Below, one piece after another: positions 55,105 through 64,000 of a stretch of 64,000 bases of DNA. Source of the DNA: Reticulitermes speratus (taxonomy: Eukaryota > Arthropoda > Insecta > Blattodea > Rhinotermitidae). Under the pieces are notes generated by a model. It searched no databases and was not told the origin of the DNA. It saw only the letters and a program-made list of their open reading frames with translations. The DNA lies in assembly GCA_021186555.1 (NCBI GenBank), contig JAJKFL010000042.1:6225781-6289780 (forward strand). The letters run 5' to 3'. The position numbers were made by a program, and so were the translations under genes. The number at the start of each line of letters is the position of its first letter. The stretch's first letter is position 1.

Positions 55105-55224
55105 TATAAGACGACAAAGGTGTAGTGCATATGTTGGTTAAAATAAAAGCTATTATATAAGACAGAATGCACGGTGAATGTAATGTGAAATAAAGCCGTT
55201 GTTCGAAATTTGTTCACCATTTGA

Positions 55225-55492
55225 TAATTTTTTATTTCGAAGGAACTGAAACACAGGGAAACCGTCTTCTAAATTTCCTAATACACTTTTCACGCGATTT
55301 CTTCCTTATATCGGTCTCCACAATGAAAATTCTGTATTACACTACACTTCATACTGACGGACAAAACAAATTTACGTTACACCGCGATTGGCACGCAGAT
55401 TCAACTGGACTGTGTGACTCAGTGAATGCAATGTACCGTACGAGCGGCGATAGGACTGGCATCGAATCATGCAACGGCGCTTAAACTTGACG
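55225..55492 (+). repeat. Dispersed repeat shared with 23.26-23.52 kb
   Basis: TATCGGTCTCCACAATGAAA, CAGATTCAACTGGACTGTGT, and ATGCAATGTACCGTACGAGC with GGCGATAGGACTGGC. More complete than the 23-kb copy; family unknown. Confidence 0.75.
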
Positions 55493-55507
55493 TGTGTCTG
55501 GATGCGG

Positions 55508-55798
55508 TTTTTTTTTATTGAACGGCCCCACAGCAGAAGCTACGGACGCACCGCAGCCTTAAAGGCCTGCTGTGCAACCCTACGAGAAATATTATGAAGA
55601 TGATGCTTTCTCTGATTTTCCATTTCAATGGAGCAAAGCTAAAATTAAATTGACAAGGCAAAACCGAAGTATTTGAAGAGAAACCTGTCCCAGTGCTACT
55701 TTGCCCGTCACAAATCCCATACGGACCGACCCGGGATCAAACCCGGGCCTCCGCGATGAGAGGCCGGCCACTAACCGCCTGAGTCACGGCACGGCCTA
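55508..55798 (-). mobile_element. S3 tRNA-derived SINE with target-site duplication
   Basis: Full length in inverted orientation: poly(T) at the left, CGGCCCCACAGCAGAAGC, ACCGAAGTATTTGAAGAGAA, GGATCAAACCCGGGCC (box B), CCGCCTGAGTCACGGC (box A). The direct repeat GATGCGGTTTT lies at 55501-55511 and 55799-55809. Confidence 0.92.
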
Positions 55799-55910
55799 GA
55801 TGCGGTTTTAAACTCGACATTCTGTAGAAATTGTAGTGGTTTAGGGGGGGGGGGCTATTGCAAACTCGGTTTCATTACTAATCTGAGTTCTGCACATTAT
55901 ATGGGAATTA

Positions 55911-56091
55911 CAGTCTCGGTTATAACGTCATGAAAGGGACTGAATATTTTGTGTCGTTATAAACGAGTGTCGTTATAACCGAGGAGTATAATGTTATGGT
56001 TAACAGTGAGGAATTAATTGGTACCATAGAATATCTGACGTTATAGACGAGTTGTCGCATAAGCCGATGACGTTATAACCGGGTTCGACTG
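55911..56091 (+). mobile_element. Tigger/pogo-type MITE
   Basis: TA-flanked (55909-55910, 56092-56093); left end has lost a few bases (CAGTCTCGGTTATAACGTCA), right end CCGGGTTCGACTG intact. Confidence 0.88.
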
Positions 56092-56097
56092 TATTAC

Positions 56098-56450
56098 GTT
56101 ACTTTCATTCATTTAATAAGAGGACCTGACATATCAACTGCCTTTGATCTTGCTTCTCCTAACATGCACTGTCTTTTGCTCTGCCAAGTGAACGCGGACT
56201 GGAAGCGTAGGTAGACCGCCATTCCTCCGCTCGCATTCCAGTACACGGCAGCCTTCCACAAGGTCGAGCAACGTGAGAATGCAGTTTCCGACATCGCTTC
56301 ATGAGGTAGCAACTCATAATCGCCTTAATCTGCCTTGCATCTCGTAACAGGCAGCTAACAGCAGCATGCCATTGCTGCAATTTAGAACTGCGCAGCAACG
56401 ACCGTTGAAAGACGCTGCTGTGAGGGAACGCGAGATACGTTTCACACAGC
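56098..56450. other. Unassigned sequence
   Basis: Overlapping minus-strand frames at 56109-56398 have no recognisable domain. Confidence 0.3.
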
Positions 56451-56454
56451 GACG

Positions 56455-56705
56455 CTAAGACTTTTTTAAGTCTTCGGGTATGTTACGCCGTGTCGAATGG
56501 TAGTTACCGACGTTTCGGAGGAGCAGGCTACCTGCATATTTCGATTCTACGTGTAGCAATCTACTGGAGACTTAATTTCTTGAAAACGAAATAACAGTTT
56601 TTGCCTAATCCGTGTTATATGCCCTTCCGAAACGTCAGTAACTGACAGTCAACACGGCGTCACATCCTAGAAGGCATAAATCTTCGGACTGTTCATTTCT
56701 TGGAA
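56455..56705. repeat. H2 foldback
   Basis: TTACGCCGTGTCGAATGGTA, GTTACCGACGTTTCGGAGGA on the left; CCCTTCCGAAACGTCAGTAA and CAACACGGCGTCACATCC on the right. Both arms keep GAAACGTC; CTGAAGA is lost in both. Confidence 0.65.
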
Positions 56706-56807
56706 AATTACTAATATTAACGAAATTCGTTTTTGAAACTGCATTCTTGGTAGCAGCGAATTCTTGCCCCACACGGACAAAGACGACGAGGACAGTGATG
56801 GTATATG

Positions 56808-56836
56808 TAGTAGTAGTAGTAGTAGTAGTAGTAGTA

Positions 56837-56877
<41 letters not shown>
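56808..56877. repeat. (AGT)n microsatellite
   Basis: About 23 AGT/TAG triplets with one break; resumes briefly after the MITE at 57001. Confidence 0.95.
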
Positions 56878-57000
56878 CGAAGGTTGCTCAGGAAGTAACG
56901 TACTTAGATAACAGAAATTAAATTATAGGTCATTAAAACTTTAAGTATAGCCCATTCAATTTCTGTTACGTAGGTAACCTTACTTTTTGATCATCCTTCC
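56878..57000. mobile_element. Mariner-type MITE inserted in the (AGT)n tract
   Basis: Imperfect inverted ends CGAAGGTTGCTCAGGAAGTA and (inverted) GGAAGGATGATCAAAAAGTA, with TA on both sides (56876-56877, 57001-57002). 123 bp, non-coding. Confidence 0.8.
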
Positions 57001-57254
57001 TAGTAGCAGCGTACTGACGGTAGGAACTGGAAGTGCGAATAGTCGTAGTGCGACTGAAAAACTGTCAGGATCATTTAAGAACCATTCGGAAGACATACCC
57101 GGCCACCACCACAGCAATCGGCTATGCTGCGAACAGCACTCGTCTTAAAGGACATACCGCCTGGCGATGAACTGTGTCAGGTGTATTTTGTATGGCGCTG
57201 TTATGTGATGAGCCTGGGACAACGTGCTACCTGGCTTACAGTGGACAGGATATT

Positions 57255-57500
57255 CCGTAACATGTTATACAAATAATAATAATAATATAATAACAGCTGT
57301 ATGGGATATGACGCCGTGTTTCGGAGGAACCTGTTGCATTCAAATTCAACGTCACGCAGTACAGACAGTTAACTGCTTGACCCCGAAGATGAACACAAAG
57401 ACGATCTTTCGAAACGTCCGTAAGTATCTACCCTACGGCACAGTGTACCATCCCAGGAGACTTGAATCCACAGCAACACCGCTGTGACAAGCTCAAATCG
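57255..57500. repeat. H2 foldback
   Basis: GATATGACGCCGTGTTTCGG on the left; CTTTCGAAACGTCCGTAAGT, ACCATCCCAGGAGACTTGAA and ACACCGCTGTGACAAGCTCA on the right. Core changed to CCGAAGA. Confidence 0.6.
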
Positions 57501-57504
57501 CGCA

Positions 57505-58018
57505 GGCCTGGGGACATTTCCTTACAAAAGCTGCATGAAATAAAACATTAACACAGACTTACTGCATGTTTCGTACGTCAGTCATTGTGACTTCAACATA
57601 CGCTAAGGCCAGTCGCTACGTTGTACTGACCGGCTCTTTACTTTCCCGATGAGTCATTCTCATGCATGCAGCAATACACGTAGCTATTACAGGCCACTCA
57701 ATACCCCCCTACCTCCCTGCCACTTGTCCGACCAACATAACATTCTTGAATCGATCTGAGCTGCTGTACACTCGCATCAACTTCACATGGCACACGTCGG
57801 TACTGAATTCGTAATATGTTGCCACATACCCAAGGACACATATACAGTAAAAACTATCCAGTTACGTGCCACAACTGGCACCAAACTATGCGCCTATATC
57901 TGCTTGTATACGTGCTCCAGGATGGGGTTGGAGTTACAGCCGTGGGGGCGCACGTAATTTTGTGACGAACGTAACGGGTCACATCGGTACATAACGTAAA
58001 TTTGGCCCTGTTCATAAA
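57505..58018. other. Unassigned sequence
   Basis: Nothing recognised. Confidence 0.3.
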
Positions 58019-58021
58019 CGC

Positions 58022-58290
58022 GTTGCCGTGGGGAAGTGCAGATGTAGTTCCACGCATTCTTAACCTGGACACTGGAGTTGTCAGCGGACAGTGTCACGTC
58101 CCGGCCGTTTTACCGCAACTGAAAGAGTCACCAGTACCCACTCGTTTGGCTGAATGGGCCCCAGTGCTAGTCTGGAGGCACTAGAGACGAGAAAAAAAAA
58201 CCTCTTGTCCATGTCGCTAATATAAACCAGATTTCTCGCTGATCGAACCCATAGCATGGTCACTACACACACTGAGCTATCTCGACTTCT
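58022..58290 (-). mobile_element. S2 tRNA-derived SINE, diverged
   Basis: CCACGCATTCTTAACCTGGA, CACGTCCCGGCCGTTTTACC, CCAGTACCCACTCG, TGGGCCCCAGTGCTAGTCTG on the plus strand, and a head TAGCTCAGTGTGTGTAGTGA on the minus strand. Confidence 0.75.
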
Positions 58291-58317
58291 TCACGAAACA
58301 AAGAGTTTCTCTTAATT

Positions 58318-58455
58318 GGATTGTTGTTATTGTTGTTTGTCTATGTCGCTCCAAAGTGGAGCATAGGGGCCTCCTTTCGGAGGTTTCTATGGTCATGTGC
58401 GTTGATATAGTGAGTGACCAGCCCACTGACCGCACAAGTTCGACTCAATTCTTAA
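58318..58455 (-). repeat. Possible retroelement 3' end with (CAA)n tail
   Basis: TTGTTGTTATTGTTGTTTGT then CTATGTCGCTCCAAAGTGGA and GCATAGGGGCCTCCTTTCGG; looks like an inverted 3' UTR with a CAA-type tail, single copy here. Confidence 0.4.
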
Positions 58456-58523
58456 TTGGATTACCCCCATATATATCTACATTCTACACGGGAACACGGG
58501 CCTCGTAACACAAAATTTTGTGT

Positions 58524-58707
58524 AACTAAACCCGTTTATAACGACATCGGTTTATACGACACCTCGTCTATAGTGTCAGATATTATGTGGTGCCAATTAA
58601 TTCGTCACTGTTAACCATAACGCTACACTACTCGGTTATAACAACACTCGTTTATAACGACACAAAATATTCAGTCCCTTTCTTGACGTTATAACCGAGT
58701 TCGACCG
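58524..58707 (-). mobile_element. Tigger/pogo-type MITE
   Basis: Inverted relative to 55.9 kb; right end GAGTTCGACCG next to TA at 58708-58709; left end decayed. It retains the uninterrupted ACACAAAATATTCAGTCCC site used by the nested insertion at 26.5 kb. Confidence 0.82.
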
Positions 58708-58711
58708 TACC

Positions 58712-59285
58712 TAACACAATACTTCGTGCAAATGAACAAGGATTTTCCTTAAGGATAGAGCACTCAGACTAAGACGCCACGTCGACTTGTAGAGGTGCTA
58801 AATGTCTCCATCCTGACGGTCACACCAACATTACTCATCTGGCAGTACTCAACTATGACTCTCACAATACTACAACGTAACATAATTCGGTGTCTCAGCT
58901 GTAACATTAACATGACACTCTCAGGGTGGTGCATATCCACATTACAGTACGTAATTACCAACAACGAGGCGTCAAAATCCAACGACTGTAATTTCAACTC
59001 AGTTTCCTGTCCCATGTTACAGACACTACTAATACGCCTCTGATATTAGCATTACTTTCCTTCCGGCTAAATGAATCGATATCACAATGGCACAGTGCCA
59101 ACTGTCATACCGTAATTAAAATATTGCACAGTGCCAACTGCTACAGTGGCTTCGAATTTCTTCACGCATACGGAGGCCCCAGGGACGGCGATTCAGCTTC
59201 CAGCTGGCTTTCAGAAGGTTTACTTAAAACAGCAGTCAATGGGCTTTAAACGATACTAAATGAGAGACTGAAGTTTCTCACGGCG
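58712..59285. other. Unassigned sequence
   Basis: Overlapping frames on both strands at 58764-59043, featureless. Confidence 0.3.
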
Positions 59286-59294
59286 ATGACTATG

Positions 59295-59375
59295 TATATG
59301 GCTGCCTTCTGGGATGTGATACCGTGCAGTTTGGTAGACAGCAAACTACAAGGCTTCATATCCCAGAAGACAACC
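59295..59375. repeat. H2 outer blocks, collapsed foldback
   Basis: TTCTGGGATGTGATACCGTG and its mirror ACAAGGCTTCATATCCCAGA lie about 30 bp apart; the hammerhead middle has been lost. Confidence 0.55.
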
Positions 59376-59699
59376 ATATTAAAAATAAAAAAAGTTTACT
59401 TACGATAAAACAGCGTGGAATGGGTTTTAAGAATATAGAAGATACGAGATTTAAGGATCCTGTAGCGGGGATGAGGATGTAGTCTGGCATTTGGGGCCCC
59501 AGTTACGCGTTTTGGAATCTGGAGTACAAATGCGTATAATTCCTGAACCAGCCGTCAGATGACACTTTCTCATCCTGTAATTCCTTACGTTAACAACTTT
59601 TTTTCTTATAAACAAATCCCATCATACCATCAATGGTCGCGGCACGAAAATTTTACAGCAATGTCTTGCAAATAAAATGGCAAGCTAGTCTTGAAGATC

Positions 59700-59868
59700 A
59701 GGCAATGTCTTCTGGGATATGACGTCGTGTAGTTTGATAGAGAGGAGACCAAAGTTGGGACTAATATGCTGCATCTATCTTGATCTTGTCACCCTGAAGA
59801 TGGAAAGCATGGGCCTCCGAAACGTTTGCATCTGTCTACAAAACTACACGGTGTCAAATTTCCAAGAC
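59700..59868 (+). repeat. H2 foldback with CTGAAGA core
   Basis: GGATATGACGTCGTGTAGTT left, ACTACACGGTGTCAAATTTC right; between them ACCCTGAAGATGGA and CCTCCGAAACGTTTGC. GAAACGTT replaces GAAACGTC. Confidence 0.62.
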
Positions 59869-59871
59869 AAC

Positions 59872-60300
59872 CGTAATATTTTATAGGAAACTGCCGTAAG
59901 GACCTGAAATTCCACACGATATATTTAGGCTGTATCAATCTACGCACGTTTTTCTAAAGTAAGTTGGGGGGTGGAGGGGGGGATTTGAATATGTTTGTTC
60001 TGAACGTTCCGCCACTTTGTAAAGACTGACAAGCTGTTATACCCATGGGCCGTAATATAAATTACCACATCTTTTTTAGCCCATAAACTCACACAAATCA
60101 AATGTATATATTGTACACGCGGGCCAGGCCAGACACGCACAGCAGCACTGCATTGTCTAATGCTTCCCTGAGACAACTTCGCACGACATTCTGTATCCTG
60201 TATCCTGTCAAGGATTTATACTGTTCCTGGAATCCCGATTAAGGTCTGCATTGCTATCTTAACACAGGACGTCCCGTGTGTTTCGTAAATGAAGCAGCAA
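59872..60300. other. Unassigned sequence
   Basis: Nothing recognised. Confidence 0.3.
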
Positions 60301-60304
60301 CAGT

Positions 60305-61525
60305 GAAGAAGTTAACACAATTTATTATAAAGCACTAATTATTTTTATATAAAATTGTTTTACAAAAACATTTTTATTTAAAATTGCTTTATAAAACACT
60401 ACTTGTTCTTAAATAAAAACTGTCCGTTTTTATATAAAACTGCCTTATAAAAGACTATATTTATATAAAGTTGCTTTACACAACTCTATTCTTTTTATAA
60501 AAAATCTCTTTAAAACGCTATTTCTTTATATAAAGATGCTTTAAAATACTGTTTGTTTTTATGTAACACTGCACTAGAACACTTTTATATACAACTGTTT
60601 TTATAAAACACTGTTTGGTTTTATATAAAACTACCTACAAAATATTATTTGTTATATAAAGTTTCATTAAACTATTCTTTATACAAAAATCGCTTTAAAA
60701 ACGCTATTTCTTTATATAAAGATGCTTTAAAATACTATTTGTTCTTTTATGTAAAACTGCACTAGAACACTATTTGTTTTCATATAAAATTGATTTAAGA
60801 AAACATTGTTTTATTTGAATTGCCTTACAAAAACACTATTTTTCTTATATAAACTGCACTAAAACGCTTTCCGCTTTTATATACAATTGTTTTATAAAAC
60901 ACTTTGTTCTTATATAAAACTACCTATAAAAGACTATTTTTATATAAAATTGTTTTATAAACCACTGTTCTTTTTATATAAAATCGCCTTAAAAACACAA
61001 TTTCTTTATACAAAGTTGCTGTAAAAAACTATTTGTTTTATGTAAACTGCACCAGAACAGTTTGTTTTTATATAAAATTGATGTACAAAAACATTATTTT
61101 ATTTGAACTGCGTTATAAAAACACTACTTTTCTTAAAAAACTGCATTAAAACACTTCGTTTTTATATAATGTTGTTTTATAAAACACAATTTGTTTCTAA
61201 ACAAACTGATTTAGAAAACACTTTTGTTTTTACGTAAAAACACTATTTGTTTTTAAATAAATTGATTTAGAAAACACTTTGTTCTTACGTAAAAACACTA
61301 TTTGTTTTTAAATAAATTCATTTAGAAAACACTTTGTTCTTACGTAAAAACACTATTTGTTTTTAAATAAATTCATTTAGAAAACACTTTGTTCTTACAT
61401 AAAAACACTATTTGTTTTTACGTAAAACTGCACTAAAACACCATCCGCTTTTATAAAACTGATTTATAAAAACGCTATGTTGTTTTTACATAACAAGTTC
61501 GTATAAAATAACGTCTTTATAACAA
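60305..61525. repeat. AT-rich diverged minisatellite
   Basis: Irregular 35-60-bp units around AACACTATTTGTTTTTATAT and AAAACTGCTTTATAAA. The right part (61210-61420) is cleaner, with 57-bp units containing TTCTTACGTAAAAACACTAT and AATTCATTTAGAAAACACTT. Much older or faster-changing than the other arrays. Confidence 0.85.
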
Positions 61526-61529
61526 ATTA

Positions 61530-62595
61530 GTTGTGTCGAATGTTTCACGCCTTGTACAACATATTCTGCACTACTAACTTGAGCGACGAAGCAGATGTTC
61601 TTCCGGAATATGACGACGTGTATGTTGGCAGACGGACACCAGTTCTTACTGTGTTAATTAACGACGCCGCCAACTGCCATAACTGACTTGAACTGGTCCA
61701 CGTGAGGCCCTCGAGCCCGGAGTATTGACGTACCTGGCACAGTCATAACTGCAACGGACTGACAACATACAAACAGGCAGTTCGCATTCCACGCATATTT
61801 CCAGTTAAAATTAGCCGCTGTAGATAGCAGTAGGAAAGTTACGGTGGACGGACAGGCCCCAGTCCATATTGTCCTTCACAATGTCGATATCACTGTCACC
61901 GGTACCACTAACAGAAGTTACATGGATGATGTGGCGTGTCGATGGTTGAGACTTACCACTCTTTGCCTACCGATGTCTCCAAACCACACGGGTAGGTAAA
62001 CCAGCCCAAAGAGCTAGTCGGTATCGAAGGTTATCACTACAACATTGGTGTGAACAGCAGGTGCTGGTGGGGGCTGACCCTAAGGCTATATATAATGACC
62101 CTTAGGCTATATATATTTATGTTTGATTTTAAAAATTACGTTATAAAAATCATGTCGTAAGTACAACATAACACTGTCTACAACTGCATTTATATACATA
62201 CAAATACAACTACACGTTCCGTGACTCAATCACAGTGTCCTACTTCCTGTTTTTTTTTATTTTATTAATTTCTTTTTCAAAATTCTAATGTAATGGTCAT
62301 CAGCCGATTTCAGTGGCTGATTTCGGCTGAAGGGGAAATCACGTGAAACTTTTTATATCATAAGTTCTACAAAATCTGTGTTTTTTTAAATATCGGTTTT
62401 TGGGGGGTTTGGGGGGCTGCAGCCCGGCACCCCCTTCCCTATTCGGTGCGCCACTTGTGAACAGAATGGTTAAACTACCGGAGGGTTGGAGTATATGAGG
62501 AAGTACACTGGAGAGGAAGTATGACAGTGTCGTCAAACAGAACTATGCGGACACTCAACTGCTAATATTACAGGCCTATGACGTAGGTGACAGAT
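61530..62595. other. Unassigned sequence
   Basis: Only scraps: an H2-like GACGACGTGTATGTTGGCAG at 61611 and a local TTAGGCTATATATA duplication near 62080-62120. Confidence 0.35.
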
Positions 62596-62599
62596 TAAT

Positions 62600-62772
62600 G
62601 AGTATGGTGCACTGGTAGAATGATACTGACAGGGTAAAACCGAAGTACTCGGAGAAAAGCCTGTCCCAGTGCCACTCTGTCCACCATAAATTCCACATTG
62701 ACTGCCCTAAGATCAAATCAGAGCCTCTGCTGTGTCAAGCTGATGACAAACCATCTGAGCCATGGTATGGAC
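62600..62772 (-). mobile_element. S3 SINE, 5' half
   Basis: AAAACCGAAGTACTCGGAGA, AGCCTGTCCCAGTGCCACTC and CATCTGAGCCATGGTATGG, the inverted S3 head. Box B is decayed. Confidence 0.75.
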
Positions 62773-62984
62773 CCTTGAGAGAGATGACGGTTGGTCCATG
62801 GCAGTTACTGTTATGGTCTTATTATATCCGTGCTTTATAATAACATGACGTAATGCTGAACAAAACAAAACCGCCACGAAGACAGTTTTGCTGGGGACCA
62901 AAACAGGTCGTCCAGCCAGTAACCTACATCCGATACTTATCGGACTACCTCAGCTGCGAGTGCTTACTGAAGGGGATAATTTTA

Positions 62985-63180
62985 TACAGGGCGTGACTGA
63001 ATAATTTTCACAAACCTTCAGAAGGTGTAGGGGTTTCAAACGAGGACAATTTGAGGCATGGGTACATGTGGTAGGAAACGTTTGTTCGTACCGAAATTTG
63101 AGTCGATACTGTGGCTAGGGAAACAGGCAAACCGCGAGCTTTGACTTCTGAGATCAGAGCTTCTTTTCTTTCTTTTTTAC
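62985..63180 (+). mobile_element. Left end of a mariner-type element
   Basis: TACAGGGCGTGACTGAATAA then TTTTCACAAACCTTC, the style of a Tc1/mariner terminus next to TA. No matching right end is visible in the remaining kilobase. Confidence 0.45.
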
Positions 63181-63184
63181 ATTT

Positions 63185-63478
63185 TTTGTGTCGTTGTCAC
63201 AAAGGTTTAACGGTTGTGTGTGTGTGTGAGTCAGAAAGTATACGGAATGCATTGTTTTAAAACCATTCATTCATTTATTCATTCACTTAACTATTCATTC
63301 AAGGACTGTCCACTGTACAGCGGTGTTCCTTCAGTAAAAACCAAACTTCCCCACATGTCCCTGTCTCTATCATCATCTTCTCTCAGTCCATGTTTAGTCA
63401 TACTCCGTCTTACTCCGTCTATTCATCTTTGAGTCTTCCCATCCTTCTTGTTCCCTCTGGTTCCCATTCTAGGATTCA
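63185..63478. other. Unassigned sequence with a short (GT)n run
   Basis: A (GT)n run near 63215 and an ATTCATTC-type tract near 63265; no gene recognised. Confidence 0.35.
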
Positions 63479-63484
63479 TAATGT

Positions 63485-63862
63485 TGCGTCCGTACAGTAG
63501 CATCATTTTCCCACACAATCACCCTTATTTTCAATTCATTTTGTCTACCGGGCCACAAGTCACAAAAAAATGTTTCTGGTAGGCTGACAAGCTATGCACG
63601 CACCACTTTATCACTGGTAAAGTGGCGTCCTCTTTAAAGTTTCTCCGAGTTGACCAAACACGTGATTATCAGAGTGGGCCAGGTCAGGACTACACGCAGG
63701 CTGGTCCAGCACGTTGCAGCTGTTGCCGGACAACCACAAACGGTCAACGGACATGACACGACACGTACGAAACGCCAAGTTCGGATATTGCGAGCGCGCG
63801 GGGTTGCCTACTCTCCCACTCGCAGTGTCGACGACTATTTCGGTATGAAGGAGCCGCCTCAA
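63485..63862 (-). pseudogene. Dead mariner transposase, C-terminal third
   Basis: Minus strand: VLDQPACSPDLAHSDNHVFG (plus about 63650-63712) matches the HPPYSPDLAPSDYHLF block that holds the third catalytic Asp of mariner transposases, here kept as SD. A frameshift and in-frame stops follow. Further on, LVAR-TK-IENKGDCVGK near 63500-63560 matches the family's C-terminal RWxKCIxxxGDYVEK with Trp and Cys codons turned into stops. The two earlier catalytic Asp residues are not recognisable. Confidence 0.75.
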
Positions 63863-63891
63863 ACTGCCCCCACTTAATCCCCCTACGACTT

Positions 63892-63917
63892 CTGAACAGT
63901 TTGTACAAACTGTTCAG
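63892..63917. repeat. Perfect 26-bp palindrome
   Basis: Half-site CTGAACAGTTTGT followed by its exact complement. Unknown role. Confidence 0.8.
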
Positions 63918-63959
63918 CCACACCCAGAATATTTATAAATTAACTTGCATATAGTTTAG

Positions 63960-64000
63960 ATTTCGGTCTCTCACACTGAGGGAGGAACATAGGCTGAGGG
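63960..64000 (+). mobile_element. L-family LINE, continues beyond the window
   Basis: The frame reads SLTLREEHRLR, the same segment as at 5.16 and 44.08 kb; cut by the window edge. Confidence 0.75.

Larger units (their letters stand above)
54835..55172. mobile_element. H1 foldback, nearly perfect palindrome
   Basis: Arms of about 160 bp meet near 55007 (CACATCCTTGAATGTG). Arm ends read TTTATTTTAACCAACA (left) and its complement (right). Each arm carries a hammerhead-type core pointing outward. No coding sequence. Confidence 0.78.

Overview
This is a repeat-dense nuclear window from a large invertebrate genome, with no host gene I can support. There are no bacterial-style gene runs, no convincing exons and no intact transposase or reverse transcriptase. 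Polymorphic-looking satellites, several tRNA-derived SINE families and degenerate LINE, mariner, Tigger, hAT and Harbinger remnants fill it. The reverse-transcriptase tail ([15 protein letters not shown], ending MNLRVP) and the SINE types are the kind I associate with insects, most likely Blattodea (cockroach or termite). That placement is inference from remembered repeat types, not proof.

Family names used below. L-family: one non-LTR retrotransposon, present only as 5'-truncated 3' ends with a (GTTA)n tail (about 0.1-0.24, 4.7-5.3, 11.2-11.5, 32.3-32.8, 39.2, 43.6-44.3, 50.0, 51.35-51.8 and 63.96 kb). S1-S4: tRNA-derived SINEs with visible Pol III box A and/or box B. P-repeat: a dispersed element of about 200 bp. 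H1 and H2: foldback repeats carrying hammerhead-ribozyme-like cores.

Layout. 0-5.3 kb: LINE tail with an S1 insertion, an H1 hammerhead, an internally deleted mariner element, a solo P-repeat and a LINE fragment. 5.5-9 kb: Tigger-type MITE, P-repeat with a 4-unit 114-bp array, tetranucleotide microsatellite, hAT-like MITE. 9.6-12.8 kb: nested SINEs and LINE scraps. 13.4-21.6 kb: four minisatellite arrays (34, 111, about 40 and about 47 bp). 22-29 kb: H2 repeats, SINEs, a nested MITE and a 39-46-bp array. 29.7-34 kb: H1 foldback and the largest P-repeat array (12 x 114 bp). 34-45 kb: P-repeat copies, S4, an almost ideal hammerhead at 38.4 kb, another 114-bp array, S3. 45-49.4 kb: hAT element, 37-bp minisatellite, fourth 114-bp array. 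50-51 kb: a deleted PIF/Harbinger transposon and a related MITE. 52-64 kb: MITEs, H1/H2 foldbacks, an AT-rich array and a dead mariner transposase C-terminus.

Two features stand out. First, at least four repeats carry complete hammerhead core geometry (CUGANGA, stem II, GAAA, self-complementary stem III, matching stem I), often as both arms of a foldback; published Penelope-like elements carry ribozymes of this minimal type. Second, one dispersed repeat (P) has expanded internally into tandem arrays at five places, four times as a 114-bp unit and once as a 40-bp unit that aligns to part of the same sequence. Tandem arrays cover roughly a fifth of the window. The long open frames in the window are products of these arrays or of SINEs, not genes.
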